From Pseudomonadota bacterium (GTDB lineage: Bacteria > Desulfobacterota > Desulfobacteria > Desulfobacterales > Desulfosarcinaceae): a stretch of 41,424 nt of DNA. The translations under genes and the position numbers were made by a program. Each line of letters opens with the position of its first letter. The stretch's first letter is position 1. This document shows, piece after piece, positions 25,680 to 33,372 of the stretch. A model generated the notes under the pieces. That model was not told the DNA's origin and did not search any database. It saw only the letters and a program-made list of their open reading frames with translations. Location of the stretch: contig JAEYRZ010000201.1 in the NCBI GenBank assembly GCA_023435265.1, positions 1-41,424 of the forward strand, written 5' to 3'.

Positions 25680-26978
25680 TTATTCGGCTTCTACAGGTAT
25701 GGGATCGATCACTATTCCGTCGATCTGCAGGTCGATTCTCAAACGCCTGGACGCATTCCGGGCCTCCTCCGGGTTGTCGAACGGACCGGCCAGAACGCGG
25801 TGCCTGCCGCTCTTTGACAACACCCGGGCGGGAATCTGCGGTCCCTGGTGGTTGAGAATGGCCGCGAGCCTGCGCGCCTCGACCTCGTCGCGCAGGGTGG
25901 CGGCCAGCACATACCAGGCATCGGCCCTGAACTCCGGCACCTGCGGCTGTCCGTAAAGCGCAGCCGGGCGGCGCAGCCTGATGGTCTCTTCGGCGGCGGT
26001 TCCGGCGCCGGCACGGACGAGGGACACGGCCACAGGAATTCCCCGGGTCTCGGCCAGGACCGTCCCGACCTTGTCCCAGTCCAGCGCAAGTCCCGCCGCT
26101 GCTTCGATTTTCTTCAATTTTGCATAGACCTTCTTCAACTCGGCGGCCGATTTTTCGAAAGGCTCATGGGCTTCCAGGTAAACCATTCCATTGCGCCGGC
26201 CTGTCAGATAAGGCTGGTTTACAATTCTTACCGGTGTTTTCACCGGGGTTGTCTCGAACAGCCGCTTGATGTCTTCCGGGTAGAGCCTTATGCAGCCGTT
26301 GGTGGCCCTGAGGCCGATGCTGGCCGGCTTGTTGGTCCCGTGGATCAGGTACCCTGATTGACCCAGGTAAAGCGCGTGTTCACCCAATGGATTCAGCGGC
26401 CCCGGCGCCACCCTGGCCGGCAGGGGGTCCCCTTTTTTACGATGGTCGGCGGCAATCGAGGCGGGCACGTACCAGGTCGGCCGGAATTTCTTGCGCGTGA
26501 TGTGCATCAGGCCCTTCGGCGTGGGGCGCTCCTCTGTTCCGACGCCCACGGGGTATGTCGCAACCGCCTGCAGGCCGCCCTCTTTCTTGAATGAAAAAAG
26601 CCGCATCGCCGCCAAATTGATTACGATGCCCTCTCTTTCCGCCTCCGGCAGAGTAAAACTCAACGGCAGCACAATGCGGTCTCCGGCTCTCGGCACCCAG
26701 ACATCCGCCTCAGGGTTGGCGGCAGCCAACGTGTTGATTCCCAGGCTGAAGTGGCGGGCGATATCCGGCAGCGTCGCTCCATGATCAAGCCGGATGGCCG
26801 CCAGCTGCCCGATCACCTCTTCTTTTTCGCCCACCAGGAAATAATTTTTGGGAATACTGTCGGGGTCCTGTTCCGGAGGCTGCAAGATCCCCGCAAATTC
26901 CCTGGTGACGGCACAGCTTTGGAGAAAGAGGATGCAGGCCGACAGGATTAGAGAATAACAGAAAATCGACCGTGACAT
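25680..26978 (-). CDS. L,D-transpeptidase (ErfK/YbiS/YcfS/YnhG type) with LysM-like and SPOR-like regions
   Basis: A 432-residue envelope enzyme with signal/lipobox ILFLQSC (Cys about 22), a LysM-like peptidoglycan-binding stretch (about 60-105: LDHGATLPDIARHFSLGINTLAAANPEADVWVPRAGDRI), the YkuD catalytic domain (about 115-260) and a C-terminal SPOR-like part (about 350-425: AWYVLAATLRDEVEARRLAAIL, VLAGPFDNPEEA). H213 in HGTN and the nucleophile C229 in GATNGCIRL are present. E. coli ErfK/YbiS/YcfS enzymes attach Braun lipoprotein, so the downstream alanine-zipper gene is a natural substrate candidate. The gene is first of the cassette and is followed by a 126-base gap to the lipoprotein start. 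Confidence 0.9.
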   Translation of the reverse strand: MSRSIFCYSLILSACILFLQSCAVTREFAGILQPPEQDPDSIPKNYFLVGEKEEVIGQLAAIRLDHGATLPDIARHFSLGINTLAAANPEADVWVPRAGDRIVLPLSFTLPEAEREGIVINLAAMRLFSFKKEGGLQAVATYPVGVGTEERPTPKGLMHITRKKFRPTWYVPASIAADHRKKGDPLPARVAPGPLNPLGEHALYLGQSGYLIHGTNKPASIGLRATNGCIRLYPEDIKRLFETTPVKTPVRIVNQPYLTGRRNGMVYLEAHEPFEKSAAELKKVYAKLKKIEAAAGLALDWDKVGTVLAETRGIPVAVSLVRAGAGTAAEETIRLRRPAALYGQPQVPEFRADAWYVLAATLRDEVEARRLAAILNHQGPQIPARVLSKSGRHRVLAGPFDNPEEARNASRRLRIDLQIDGIVIDPIPVEAE

Positions 26979-27416
26979 CGAGAATCATCTTTCAGAAAAA
27001 GGATCATGGCGGCCCCAGCTCCTCTTCGTTGCAGCAGCGGAAAGCGCTTCCGGAATTTCGCATCGAAATTCAAAATTGTAACACCGTACCCTTTTTTCAC
27101 TTGTTCCCGGTCTTTGAAAAACCGGTCTGCCATTGGCGCGAACTCTGCACCTGCATGTAAAAACAATGCATAGCACAACCATCTGCCTGTCTCCGACCGA
27201 AAATTTCAACACAGACAATTTTATCGGCAGTGTACGGTATGCAAGTCAGCCGCCAGAATTTTCGTCGATTGGAAAAGTCGGCGGAATCGCGGCATTGATG
27301 CAGACCGGGGCAGCCTTGCCGGATCGAAGCGGCAAGGCGCGGCTCGAGTGGAGGGAGACGCCCATTGACAAGATCAGCTGGAAGGTGGGCTGGCGAGGAG
27401 GCGGAATTTCAGATTG
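26979..27416. other. 438-base intergenic region upstream of the transpeptidase cassette
   Basis: No gene recognised. A TACAAT box on the minus strand (27,075-27,080) could be a -10 for the transpeptidase cassette, but its -35 is poor. A plus-strand frame starting at 27,133 lacks a plausible ribosome-binding site and runs antisense into the ligase gene; it was dismissed. Confidence 0.35.
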
Positions 27417-28976
27417 TCAGGATGCCGCCTGCGGGCCCTCCGCCTTCAACATGAACCGTTTGATCTTGCCGGTGGCGGTCTTGGGCAGTTCGCCGACGAA
27501 CTCGATCCAGCGGGGATACTTGTAGTGCGCGAGGGCCTTTTTGACATAAGCCTTGATTTGGTCGGCGGTTGCTTCCGTGGGCGGGATTCCCTGTTTGAGC
27601 ACCACGAACGCCTTGGGCTTGATCAGGTTCTCCTCGTCCGGGGCGCCCACCACGGCGCACTCCAGGACGTCGGGATGCTCCATGATGCAGGCCTCCACCT
27701 CGATGGGCGAAACCCAGATGCCGCCCACTTTGAGCATGTCGTTGGATCGCCCCACGTAGAAGAAGTAACCGTCCTTGTCGCGGAAGAACTTGTCATCCGT
27801 GTTGAGCCAGTCGCCGATCATGGTTTTTTTCGATTTTTCGTGCTTGTTCCAGTAGCAGGCCGCCGTGCTGTCGCCTTTGATCAGCAGGGTGCCGACCTCG
27901 CCGTCGGGGACATCGTTGAAGTGGTCGTCCACGATTCGCGCCTCGTAGCCGGGCACCAGTTTGCCGGTCGACCCCGGCCGCATCTCGTCCTCCCGGTTGG
28001 AGATGAAGATGTGGGCGATTTCGGTCGAGCCGATGCCGTCCATGATGCCGACCTTGAAGCGGTTTTTCCAGCGCTTGAGAATTTCCGGCGGCAGCGCCTC
28101 GCCGGCCGATACGCAGACGCGCACCCGTGCCAGGCTGCCGTCGACCGTCAGCATGCTGCCGAACAGGGTCGGAACGGCAAAGAAGATGGTTGGCTGATGG
28201 CGCGCGATGACGTCGTACATGGCCTCGGGAGTGGGCCGCCCCGGATGGTAGACGGCCGTTGCCCCCACACTGAAAGGGAAGTAAAGGCCGTTGCCCAGGC
28301 CGTAGGCGAAGAAGAGTTTGGCGGCCGAGAAGCAGACGTCCGTCTCCTGAATTTTCAGCACCTGGCGGCCATAGGTTTCGCTGGCATACACCATGTCGTG
28401 CTGGAGATGCACGGTGCCTTTGGGCAGTCCGGTGGACCCCGAACTGTACAGCCAGAAGCAGGCGTCGCAGGGGGTGGTGGGCGCAGCCGCCAGGTCATCG
28501 GACTGCGCTGCCGCCCATGCATCGAACGCGATCTCCGCTTCCCCGGATGCGCCGCCGGTGACGATCACGTGCTCGAGAAAGATCGCCTTGGCTCGTATTT
28601 CATTGACCGCCCCGAGCAGGCTGCGGTCCACCAGCAGCACGCGGGCGCGGCTGTCGTTGAGGAAATAGAGGTAGTCTTTGGGGCGCATCAGCGTGTTCAG
28701 GCAGATCGGCACCGCCCCGATTTTGATGGCGCCGAAAAAAGCCTGGGGATAAACCTCGGTGTCCGGCAACAGCAGGGCGACGCGCTCCTCGATGCGCACC
28801 CCCAGTGCGCGCAGTCCGTTGCCCACGCGGTTCATGCCCGCCTGGACCTGGCCGTATGTCAGTCGCCGGTCTTCGCAGATGACGGCCGTTTTGTCGGCCC
28901 GTCCTTCGCGGATATTGCGGTCGACGAAATAGTCGGCGGCGTTGAATTGCTCCGGCAGATTCAACTCGAATTCCAT
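27417..28976 (-). CDS. benzoate-CoA-ligase-family acyl-CoA synthetase
   Basis: A 519-residue ANL-family enzyme that forms acyl- or aryl-CoA from carboxylate, ATP and CoA. The start FNAADYFVDRNIREGRADKTAVICEDRRLTYGQV is characteristic of the benzoate-CoA ligase branch. AMP-binding signature YSSGSTGLPKG (about 165-176), motif A5 GIGSTEIAH (about 300), A7 NTDDKFFRDKDGYFFYVGR (about 393-412) and the terminal lysine motif KTATGKIKR (about 502) are intact. AAGGAG lies six bases before the ATG. It is 450 bases downstream of the racemase gene on the same strand and may be co-regulated with the transporter/dehydrogenase genes, or independently. The substrate may be benzoate-like or another short acid. 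Confidence 0.92.
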   Translation of the reverse strand: MEFELNLPEQFNAADYFVDRNIREGRADKTAVICEDRRLTYGQVQAGMNRVGNGLRALGVRIEERVALLLPDTEVYPQAFFGAIKIGAVPICLNTLMRPKDYLYFLNDSRARVLLVDRSLLGAVNEIRAKAIFLEHVIVTGGASGEAEIAFDAWAAAQSDDLAAAPTTPCDACFWLYSSGSTGLPKGTVHLQHDMVYASETYGRQVLKIQETDVCFSAAKLFFAYGLGNGLYFPFSVGATAVYHPGRPTPEAMYDVIARHQPTIFFAVPTLFGSMLTVDGSLARVRVCVSAGEALPPEILKRWKNRFKVGIMDGIGSTEIAHIFISNREDEMRPGSTGKLVPGYEARIVDDHFNDVPDGEVGTLLIKGDSTAACYWNKHEKSKKTMIGDWLNTDDKFFRDKDGYFFYVGRSNDMLKVGGIWVSPIEVEACIMEHPDVLECAVVGAPDEENLIKPKAFVVLKQGIPPTEATADQIKAYVKKALAHYKYPRWIEFVGELPKTATGKIKRFMLKAEGPQAAS

Positions 28977-29319
28977 GACACACTCCTTTTCCGGCGCCGA
29001 GGCGATGTTCTGCGGCGGCGCCTATCCGGCCGCGTCGGTCGTTCGGCCATGCCGAACCTAGCGGTGCTTCGACAGGCGGTGAAAACCCGGCCTCAAGCCG
29101 TGGTGCTGCGTGGCGCGGCTTGCCTGACGGCGACGGCTCGATGCTCATTTTCAACCCCAACTGTTCGTTCGGTCGGGGTCTTCGCGAAGCGCTTCTGCAA
29201 ATGAAATGCCTTTTTATACTGAATTCTATTTATTCTTTATGCTAGTTTAATAATCCGGAATAAATCGCTTTTCATGCCGCGTGATGCATATCGCCCCGCT
29301 TGCGGGAGGGCTTTCGGAT

Positions 29320-29352
29320 GAAAGAATCTTTCCGGGATGGAAAGGAACTTTC
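29320..29352 (-). terminator. hairpin after the racemase gene; rest of 28,977-29,425 has no gene
   Basis: GAAAGAATCTTTCC (29320-29333) and GGAAAGGAACTTTC (29339-29352) pair with two mismatches over 14 positions around a five-base loop, about 75 bases beyond the racemase stop. No T-tract follows. The 449-base gap around it also has an AT-rich stretch (about 29,200-29,275) that could hold the ligase promoter. Nothing else was recognised there. Confidence 0.35.
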
Positions 29353-29425
29353 TGATGGGACCGGAGCGCGGCGGGATGTATTCTCTTTGGCGGTTGGTCT
29401 GGGACGGTGCGGCGGGGGGGGCCGC

Positions 29426-30133
29426 TCAACCCCTGGTCAGCAGACTGTGGGCGTAATTGACCATGGTCACCGCATCGAACACGGGCACACCGGTCGCCTG
29501 CCGCACCGCATCGGCAAAGGGAGGCATGTTGGTGCACTCCAGAACGATGGCTCCGACATCCGGATGATCATGCATCAGCCGTTCTGCGGCGGCCTGCATC
29601 TCCTTCCTGCATTGCCCCCGGTCCAGGGTCGCCTTGCCGCCGATGAACACGGCGCTGAACTCCTGGGCCTGCTCCATGCCGACGATGGCGGTCGGGTAGT
29701 GCTGAATGCCGACTCCCGCCAGATGGGCCTCGGTCAGGGAGGACCGGCGGGCGGTGATAATGCCGGTTTTCTGGCCGCGGCGGATCAGCGCCTGGGCCAG
29801 ATGAACCTGCAGCAGACTGGATGAAAAAACAGGCACCGGGAGTGCCTCGACCAGTTGGCGATGAAACAGGGCCAGGAAGCCGCAGCTGGTGGTGACGGCC
29901 TTGGCGCCCCGGGCCACCAGGGACATGCCGGCCGTGATGAAGTCATCGACCAGACCTGCATCGGCCTCGATGACCAGTTTCTGGACAGAAGCACCGCGGA
30001 CCTTCTGGTACACGACGGGAAAGGCGAAGGTTTCCGGGTTGCCGATGTCGCCCTTGATGCGCGGAAAGGTCGTATCCAGCATCATGATGCCGATCCGCGG
30101 CGAAATTTGGCTGCTGCGCCTGGCTGGGCTCAT
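29426..30133 (-). CDS. Asp/Glu/hydantoin racemase-family protein
   Basis: A 235-residue cytosolic protein. The two catalytic cysteines of the racemase fold are visible in TTSCGF (about residue 85) and LECTNMPPF (about 197), both in expected beta-strand-end positions. IGIMMLDTTFPRIKGDIGNPETF at the N terminus resembles the aspartate/glutamate racemase group. ATG at 30,133 is preceded by GGAAGGAG. The stop of the upstream dehydrogenase subunit is only 19 bases away, so they are co-transcribed. In this context it could convert an L-amino acid or related compound to the D form handled by the dehydrogenase, but a decarboxylase-like or isomerase role cannot be excluded. Confidence 0.83.
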   Translation of the reverse strand: MSPARRSSQISPRIGIMMLDTTFPRIKGDIGNPETFAFPVVYQKVRGASVQKLVIEADAGLVDDFITAGMSLVARGAKAVTTSCGFLALFHRQLVEALPVPVFSSSLLQVHLAQALIRRGQKTGIITARRSSLTEAHLAGVGIQHYPTAIVGMEQAQEFSAVFIGGKATLDRGQCRKEMQAAAERLMHDHPDVGAIVLECTNMPPFADAVRQATGVPVFDAVTMVNYAHSLLTRG

Positions 30134-30152
30134 ATCCGACGCTCCTTCCGGC

Positions 30153-31595
30153 TCAGCATTGAATCTCGTCCCGGCGGCCTGAAACGGCGCTGTCCGACAG
30201 CGCCGCAAGGGCGCCCAGGGCGACCGGCTTGAGCGGGGCGCGCATCGACGGACACCCGGCAGCCTCCGGCGGCATAGTTGTAAACATGCCGATGATGTCC
30301 GACAAGATCGGCCCGCACGTGCGGCCCTGGCAGTTGCCCATGGTGCAGCGGGTTGCGCGTTTGATTCCGTTGAGAGTGGCAAATCCCTGGCGGAGGCGCC
30401 CGCGGATTTCTCCCATGGTGATCTCCTCGCAGCGGCAGATGAGGGTCTCGTCGGCGATGTCGGCATAACACGCCGGCGGCACGCGGCAGAGCCGATTCAA
30501 AAATCGGCCGTAGCGAACCTGTTGCTGCCGGCGGCGCTGCAACGGGCCGACCCGGCGCTCACACTCCCGGAGGTCCACGCGTCCGGTTTTGAAGAGAATG
30601 TCCCAGGCGGCGATCCGGCCTTCGACGAACGATTTGCCGGCGCCGGCAATGCCGGTGGTTTCGCCGGCCGCGTAGATGCCGGGCACCGAAGTGGCCATGG
30701 CAGGATCCACATCGACGACCCAGCCCCCCTTGTCCACGTCATAGGAGAGGGCGCATCCCGCCTGCTGCGGCAGTTCGATGTTGGGCGCAAACCCGTGCCC
30801 GACAGCCAGGGTCTCCGCAGGATAGGTCCGTTCGGTTCCCGGCCGGATGCGCCCATCGGCATCGGTGCGCGCCGCCACGACCGCCTCGAGATGGCGTGCT
30901 CCCCGGGCTTCGACGATGCGCAGGCCTTGTTTCACAGGCACCCGTCCGGCGGCCAGGCGCAGGATGCACACGGCGCCCTCCAGAATTTTGGGCCACACGG
31001 CAGGCCCGGCCAGGAACGCGCCGATCTTTCGGGACATGGGGCTTTGATCGAGAAGCGCCCGGACGCATCCGCCCCGGGCAGCGATTTCGGCGGCCAGCAC
31101 CAGCATCAGGGGGCCGCAGCCGCCGATCAGGGTGCTGCGGCCCGGAAGAATGCCTGAACTTTTCATCAGGATCTGAGCGGCCCCGGTAGAGATGACGCCC
31201 GGCAGGGTCCAGCCTTTGAAGGGCAGGTGCCGTTCGCGCGCACCGGCGGCCACAACGATCGTGTCTGCCTGGTGTTCGCAGAGGCGGCCGTCCGGCTGTT
31301 CCACCAGCACCGTGCGTTCCGGATAAATTCCCAGCACCTGGGCGCTTTGGAGCAAGTGAACACGGGGATGCCGTACCAGCTGCCGCGCCATCCGCAGGCC
31401 TCTTGTTTTGAGGCGGTCGGGCTCGAATCGTCTGTGACCGGAGGCGGCCGGGGAAAGGGTGCGCAGCAGTTGCCCGCCCATGCGGGGGTTGTCGTCGATC
31501 ATGAAGATGGCGAGCCCATGGCGGGCAAGCAGATCCGCGGCGGCGATGCCGGCCGGACCGCTGCCCACGATGATCACCGGATGCCGCTTATGCAT
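30153..31595 (-). CDS. FAD/NAD-dependent dehydrogenase subunit with C-terminal [2Fe-2S] (BFD-like) domain (HcnB / opine-oxidase A type)
   Basis: A 480-residue flavoprotein, one subunit of a heterotrimeric amino-acid dehydrogenase related to HcnABC, nopaline/octopine oxidase and D-hydroxyproline dehydrogenase. The FAD site VGSGPAGIAAADLLAR (about 11-26) and the second dinucleotide site IGGCGPLMLVLAAEIA (about 157-172) are intact. A BFD-like cluster module closes the protein (about 400-455) with cysteines in LICRCEE and RCTMGNCQGRTC. The start overlaps the preceding small ferredoxin-like gene by eight bases. The amine substrate is not deducible. Confidence 0.88.
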   Translation of the reverse strand: MHKRHPVIIVGSGPAGIAAADLLARHGLAIFMIDDNPRMGGQLLRTLSPAASGHRRFEPDRLKTRGLRMARQLVRHPRVHLLQSAQVLGIYPERTVLVEQPDGRLCEHQADTIVVAAGARERHLPFKGWTLPGVISTGAAQILMKSSGILPGRSTLIGGCGPLMLVLAAEIAARGGCVRALLDQSPMSRKIGAFLAGPAVWPKILEGAVCILRLAAGRVPVKQGLRIVEARGARHLEAVVAARTDADGRIRPGTERTYPAETLAVGHGFAPNIELPQQAGCALSYDVDKGGWVVDVDPAMATSVPGIYAAGETTGIAGAGKSFVEGRIAAWDILFKTGRVDLRECERRVGPLQRRRQQQVRYGRFLNRLCRVPPACYADIADETLICRCEEITMGEIRGRLRQGFATLNGIKRATRCTMGNCQGRTCGPILSDIIGMFTTMPPEAAGCPSMRAPLKPVALGALAALSDSAVSGRRDEIQC

Positions 31596-31869
31596 CGATC
31601 TCGATCTCCATGCGGTCTTCGACCAGGGTCATGCAGGCCCGTCGGTTGGGAACGCCGTCGATGGTCACCAGACAATCGTAGCAGACGCCCATGCCGCAGA
31701 AGATGCCCCGCTGCCGGCCCGTTTTGACGGTTTTGCGCAGCTCCCGGAAACCGGCGGCCCACAATGCGGCGTGAACGGTTTCGCCTTCGAAGGCGGGATA
31801 GGCGCGGCCATTGACGAGCAGTGTGATTTTTCTGCCGCGCGCCGCCGGGACGATCCGCAGATCAATCAT
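31588..31869 (-). CDS. (2Fe-2S)-binding subunit (HcnA-like)
   Basis: A 93-residue ferredoxin-like protein. The cysteine pattern is clear in GIFCGMGVCYDCLV with a fourth cysteine in RACMT, typical of the small subunit of HcnABC-like dehydrogenases that ties together the two flavoproteins. ATG at 31,869 overlaps the end of the preceding oxidoreductase gene by eight bases; the longer frame beginning at 31,923 would run deep inside that gene. Tight overlaps on both sides imply coupled synthesis of the three subunits in near-equal amounts. Confidence 0.88.
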   Translation of the reverse strand: MIDLRIVPAARGRKITLLVNGRAYPAFEGETVHAALWAAGFRELRKTVKTGRQRGIFCGMGVCYDCLVTIDGVPNRRACMTLVEDRMEIEIDA

Positions 31870-33037
31870 GGCCGGCCTCCGTGTCAGGTTCGTGGTGGTT
31901 GAAGCGGCCCAGCCGGAAGGCATCCAGCGGCCGATCGGTTTTTCCGGTGGCGATAAGCTGCGCGATCAGTTCACCGGTGATGGCCGACAGGGCGATGCCG
32001 TCGCCCTCGTGTCCGGCCGCCATGATGAACCCGGGAACTTCCGTCACCGGTCCCAGGATGGGCAGCCCGTCGGGTGTGTAGGGACGCAGGCCGGCAAATG
32101 CGCGAATGACGTTGATTCGCCCCAGCGCCGGAAGGACCGCGCCGGTGCGCGCGGCGATGGTGCGCAGGCCGAAGGTGGTGGTGCGACGGTCGCCGCCGAC
32201 GAATTCGCGGGTGGATCCGAGCAGGAAGTTGCCGTTTTCCGTCTGCTCCACGGAGATGCCTTCCCCCTTGCCGCGGGCGATTTCAGGGTTGAATTTGGCC
32301 GCGATGTATTGGGCCGAGATCATGCAGTGCCGGATCATGGGCGGACAGGCCTCGGTGACGACGATCTGCCCGCGCCGCGGCTTGATGGGAATCCTCAGGC
32401 CCACCATGCCGCCGATTTCAGGAGCAAGGGCGCCGGCCGCATTGACGACCACTTCGGTCTCGATCATGCCGGCATCCGTTTCCACGGCCGAAATCCTGCC
32501 GCCGATGGTGTGAATGGCACGCACGGCTGCACCGGTGATCAAACGCGCCCCGAGCGCCTTGGCGCCCAGCGCGAACCCGAGCGTCAGGGCGATGGGATTG
32601 ACCTGGCCGTCGAGGGGCGAACGGGTGGCACCCAGAAGATGATCCGAAAGATGGGGTTCCAGACGCCGGAGTTCTGCGGCATCCAGCAGCGCGACATCCA
32701 GACCGATCTGCCGCTGCGCCTGGACGAATTGGGCCATGGCCGCCATTTCGCTTTCGGTTTCGATGAGCACCAGGCCCCCGGTTGCCTTGAACTCGATCGG
32801 AACCGGCAGGTCGCGGGCAAGTGCGTCGAACCGCCGGCGGCTCTCCAGTGCAAGTTCGAGATGGATCCCCGGCTTTTTCGACTGCAGGAAGACCAGGCCG
32901 TCGCAGGCCCCGGAACTGCCGGCGGCCAGATCGCCGCGCTCCAGCAGCGTCGCGCGCAGGTTGCGGCGGGCCAGGTGGTAGGCGATCGAGGTTCCGATCA
33001 CGCCGCCCCCGATAATCACGACAGGTGCCGATTTCAT
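31862..33037 (-). CDS. FAD-dependent amino-acid oxidoreductase subunit (DAO / HcnC-like)
   Basis: A 391-residue D-amino-acid-oxidase-fold flavoprotein. The N-terminal FAD motif is VVIIGGGVIGTSIAYHLARR, followed by the GSSGACDG stretch, and the C-terminal GLRPYTPDGLPILGPV and GHEGDGIALSAITGELIA segments bind the flavin and mark this family. It is the catalytic subunit oxidising the secondary or primary amine in HcnABC-like complexes. ATG at 33,037 gives the natural start just before the first beta-strand; a frame from 33,067 adds ten unlikely residues. It begins the dehydrogenase gene cluster, about 335 bases downstream of the TRAP permease gene. Confidence 0.88.
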   Translation of the reverse strand: MKSAPVVIIGGGVIGTSIAYHLARRNLRATLLERGDLAAGSSGACDGLVFLQSKKPGIHLELALESRRRFDALARDLPVPIEFKATGGLVLIETESEMAAMAQFVQAQRQIGLDVALLDAAELRRLEPHLSDHLLGATRSPLDGQVNPIALTLGFALGAKALGARLITGAAVRAIHTIGGRISAVETDAGMIETEVVVNAAGALAPEIGGMVGLRIPIKPRRGQIVVTEACPPMIRHCMISAQYIAAKFNPEIARGKGEGISVEQTENGNFLLGSTREFVGGDRRTTTFGLRTIAARTGAVLPALGRINVIRAFAGLRPYTPDGLPILGPVTEVPGFIMAAGHEGDGIALSAITGELIAQLIATGKTDRPLDAFRLGRFNHHEPDTEAGHD

Positions 33038-33191
33038 TTTATTGCCATACAGCAACCTGCGGAACATCTGATAAGCAGGGAGTTCGAGACAAAGCGATGA
33101 AAGATGAAAGCTGAAAGGGAGGTATGCTGTCTATTTATATAAATCGATTCCATCCTCACTTCGCCTTTGGACTCGTAAAAAAGGCCGAATG

Positions 33192-33270
33192 ACCACAGAG
33201 GGCACAGAGAACACAGAGGTACGCTATTAAGATGTTGCTTTTTCTCTGTGGCCTCTGTGCTCTCTGTGGT
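33192..33270. repeat. CACAGAG-type long inverted repeat in the 33,038-33,372 gap
   Basis: A 27-base arm (33192-33218) and its inverted copy (33244-33270) match at 24 of 27 positions, separated by 25 bases. Each arm itself repeats ACAGAG-like units about every nine bases. GAAAGATGAAAGCTGAAAGG-type purine tracts flank it on the left and the corresponding pyrimidine tract TTCATCTTTTATCTTCC on the right. Similar CACAGAG repeats are, from memory, frequent between genes in deltaproteobacteria. It may be a REP/MITE-like element and may also act as a strong RNA hairpin between the transporter and dehydrogenase genes. No gene is visible in the gap. Confidence 0.75.
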
Positions 33271-33372
33271 TTGAAAATACTTTTGTCATCGTTCATCTTT
33301 TATCTTCCTTTTACTTTTCAGTCGCAAACGTAATGGATCTGATTAAGTGCACGCCTTCGGACCATCCCTCAT

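Noticed and set aside
27414..29204. 596-residue plus-strand frame opposite the acyl-CoA ligase
   Set aside because: The composition is shadow-like (many Arg, Gly, His, Val), whereas the minus strand encodes an intact ANL enzyme.
30153..33037. Hydrogen cyanide synthase (hcnABC)
   Set aside because: The subunits are of that family, but the gene order differs and the transporter, racemase and GntR context points to amino- or imino-acid catabolism; many HcnABC-like trios are not cyanide producers.
33192..33270. CRISPR-like repeat
   Set aside because: The units are short, imperfect and arranged as one inverted pair, with no regular spacers and no cas genes.
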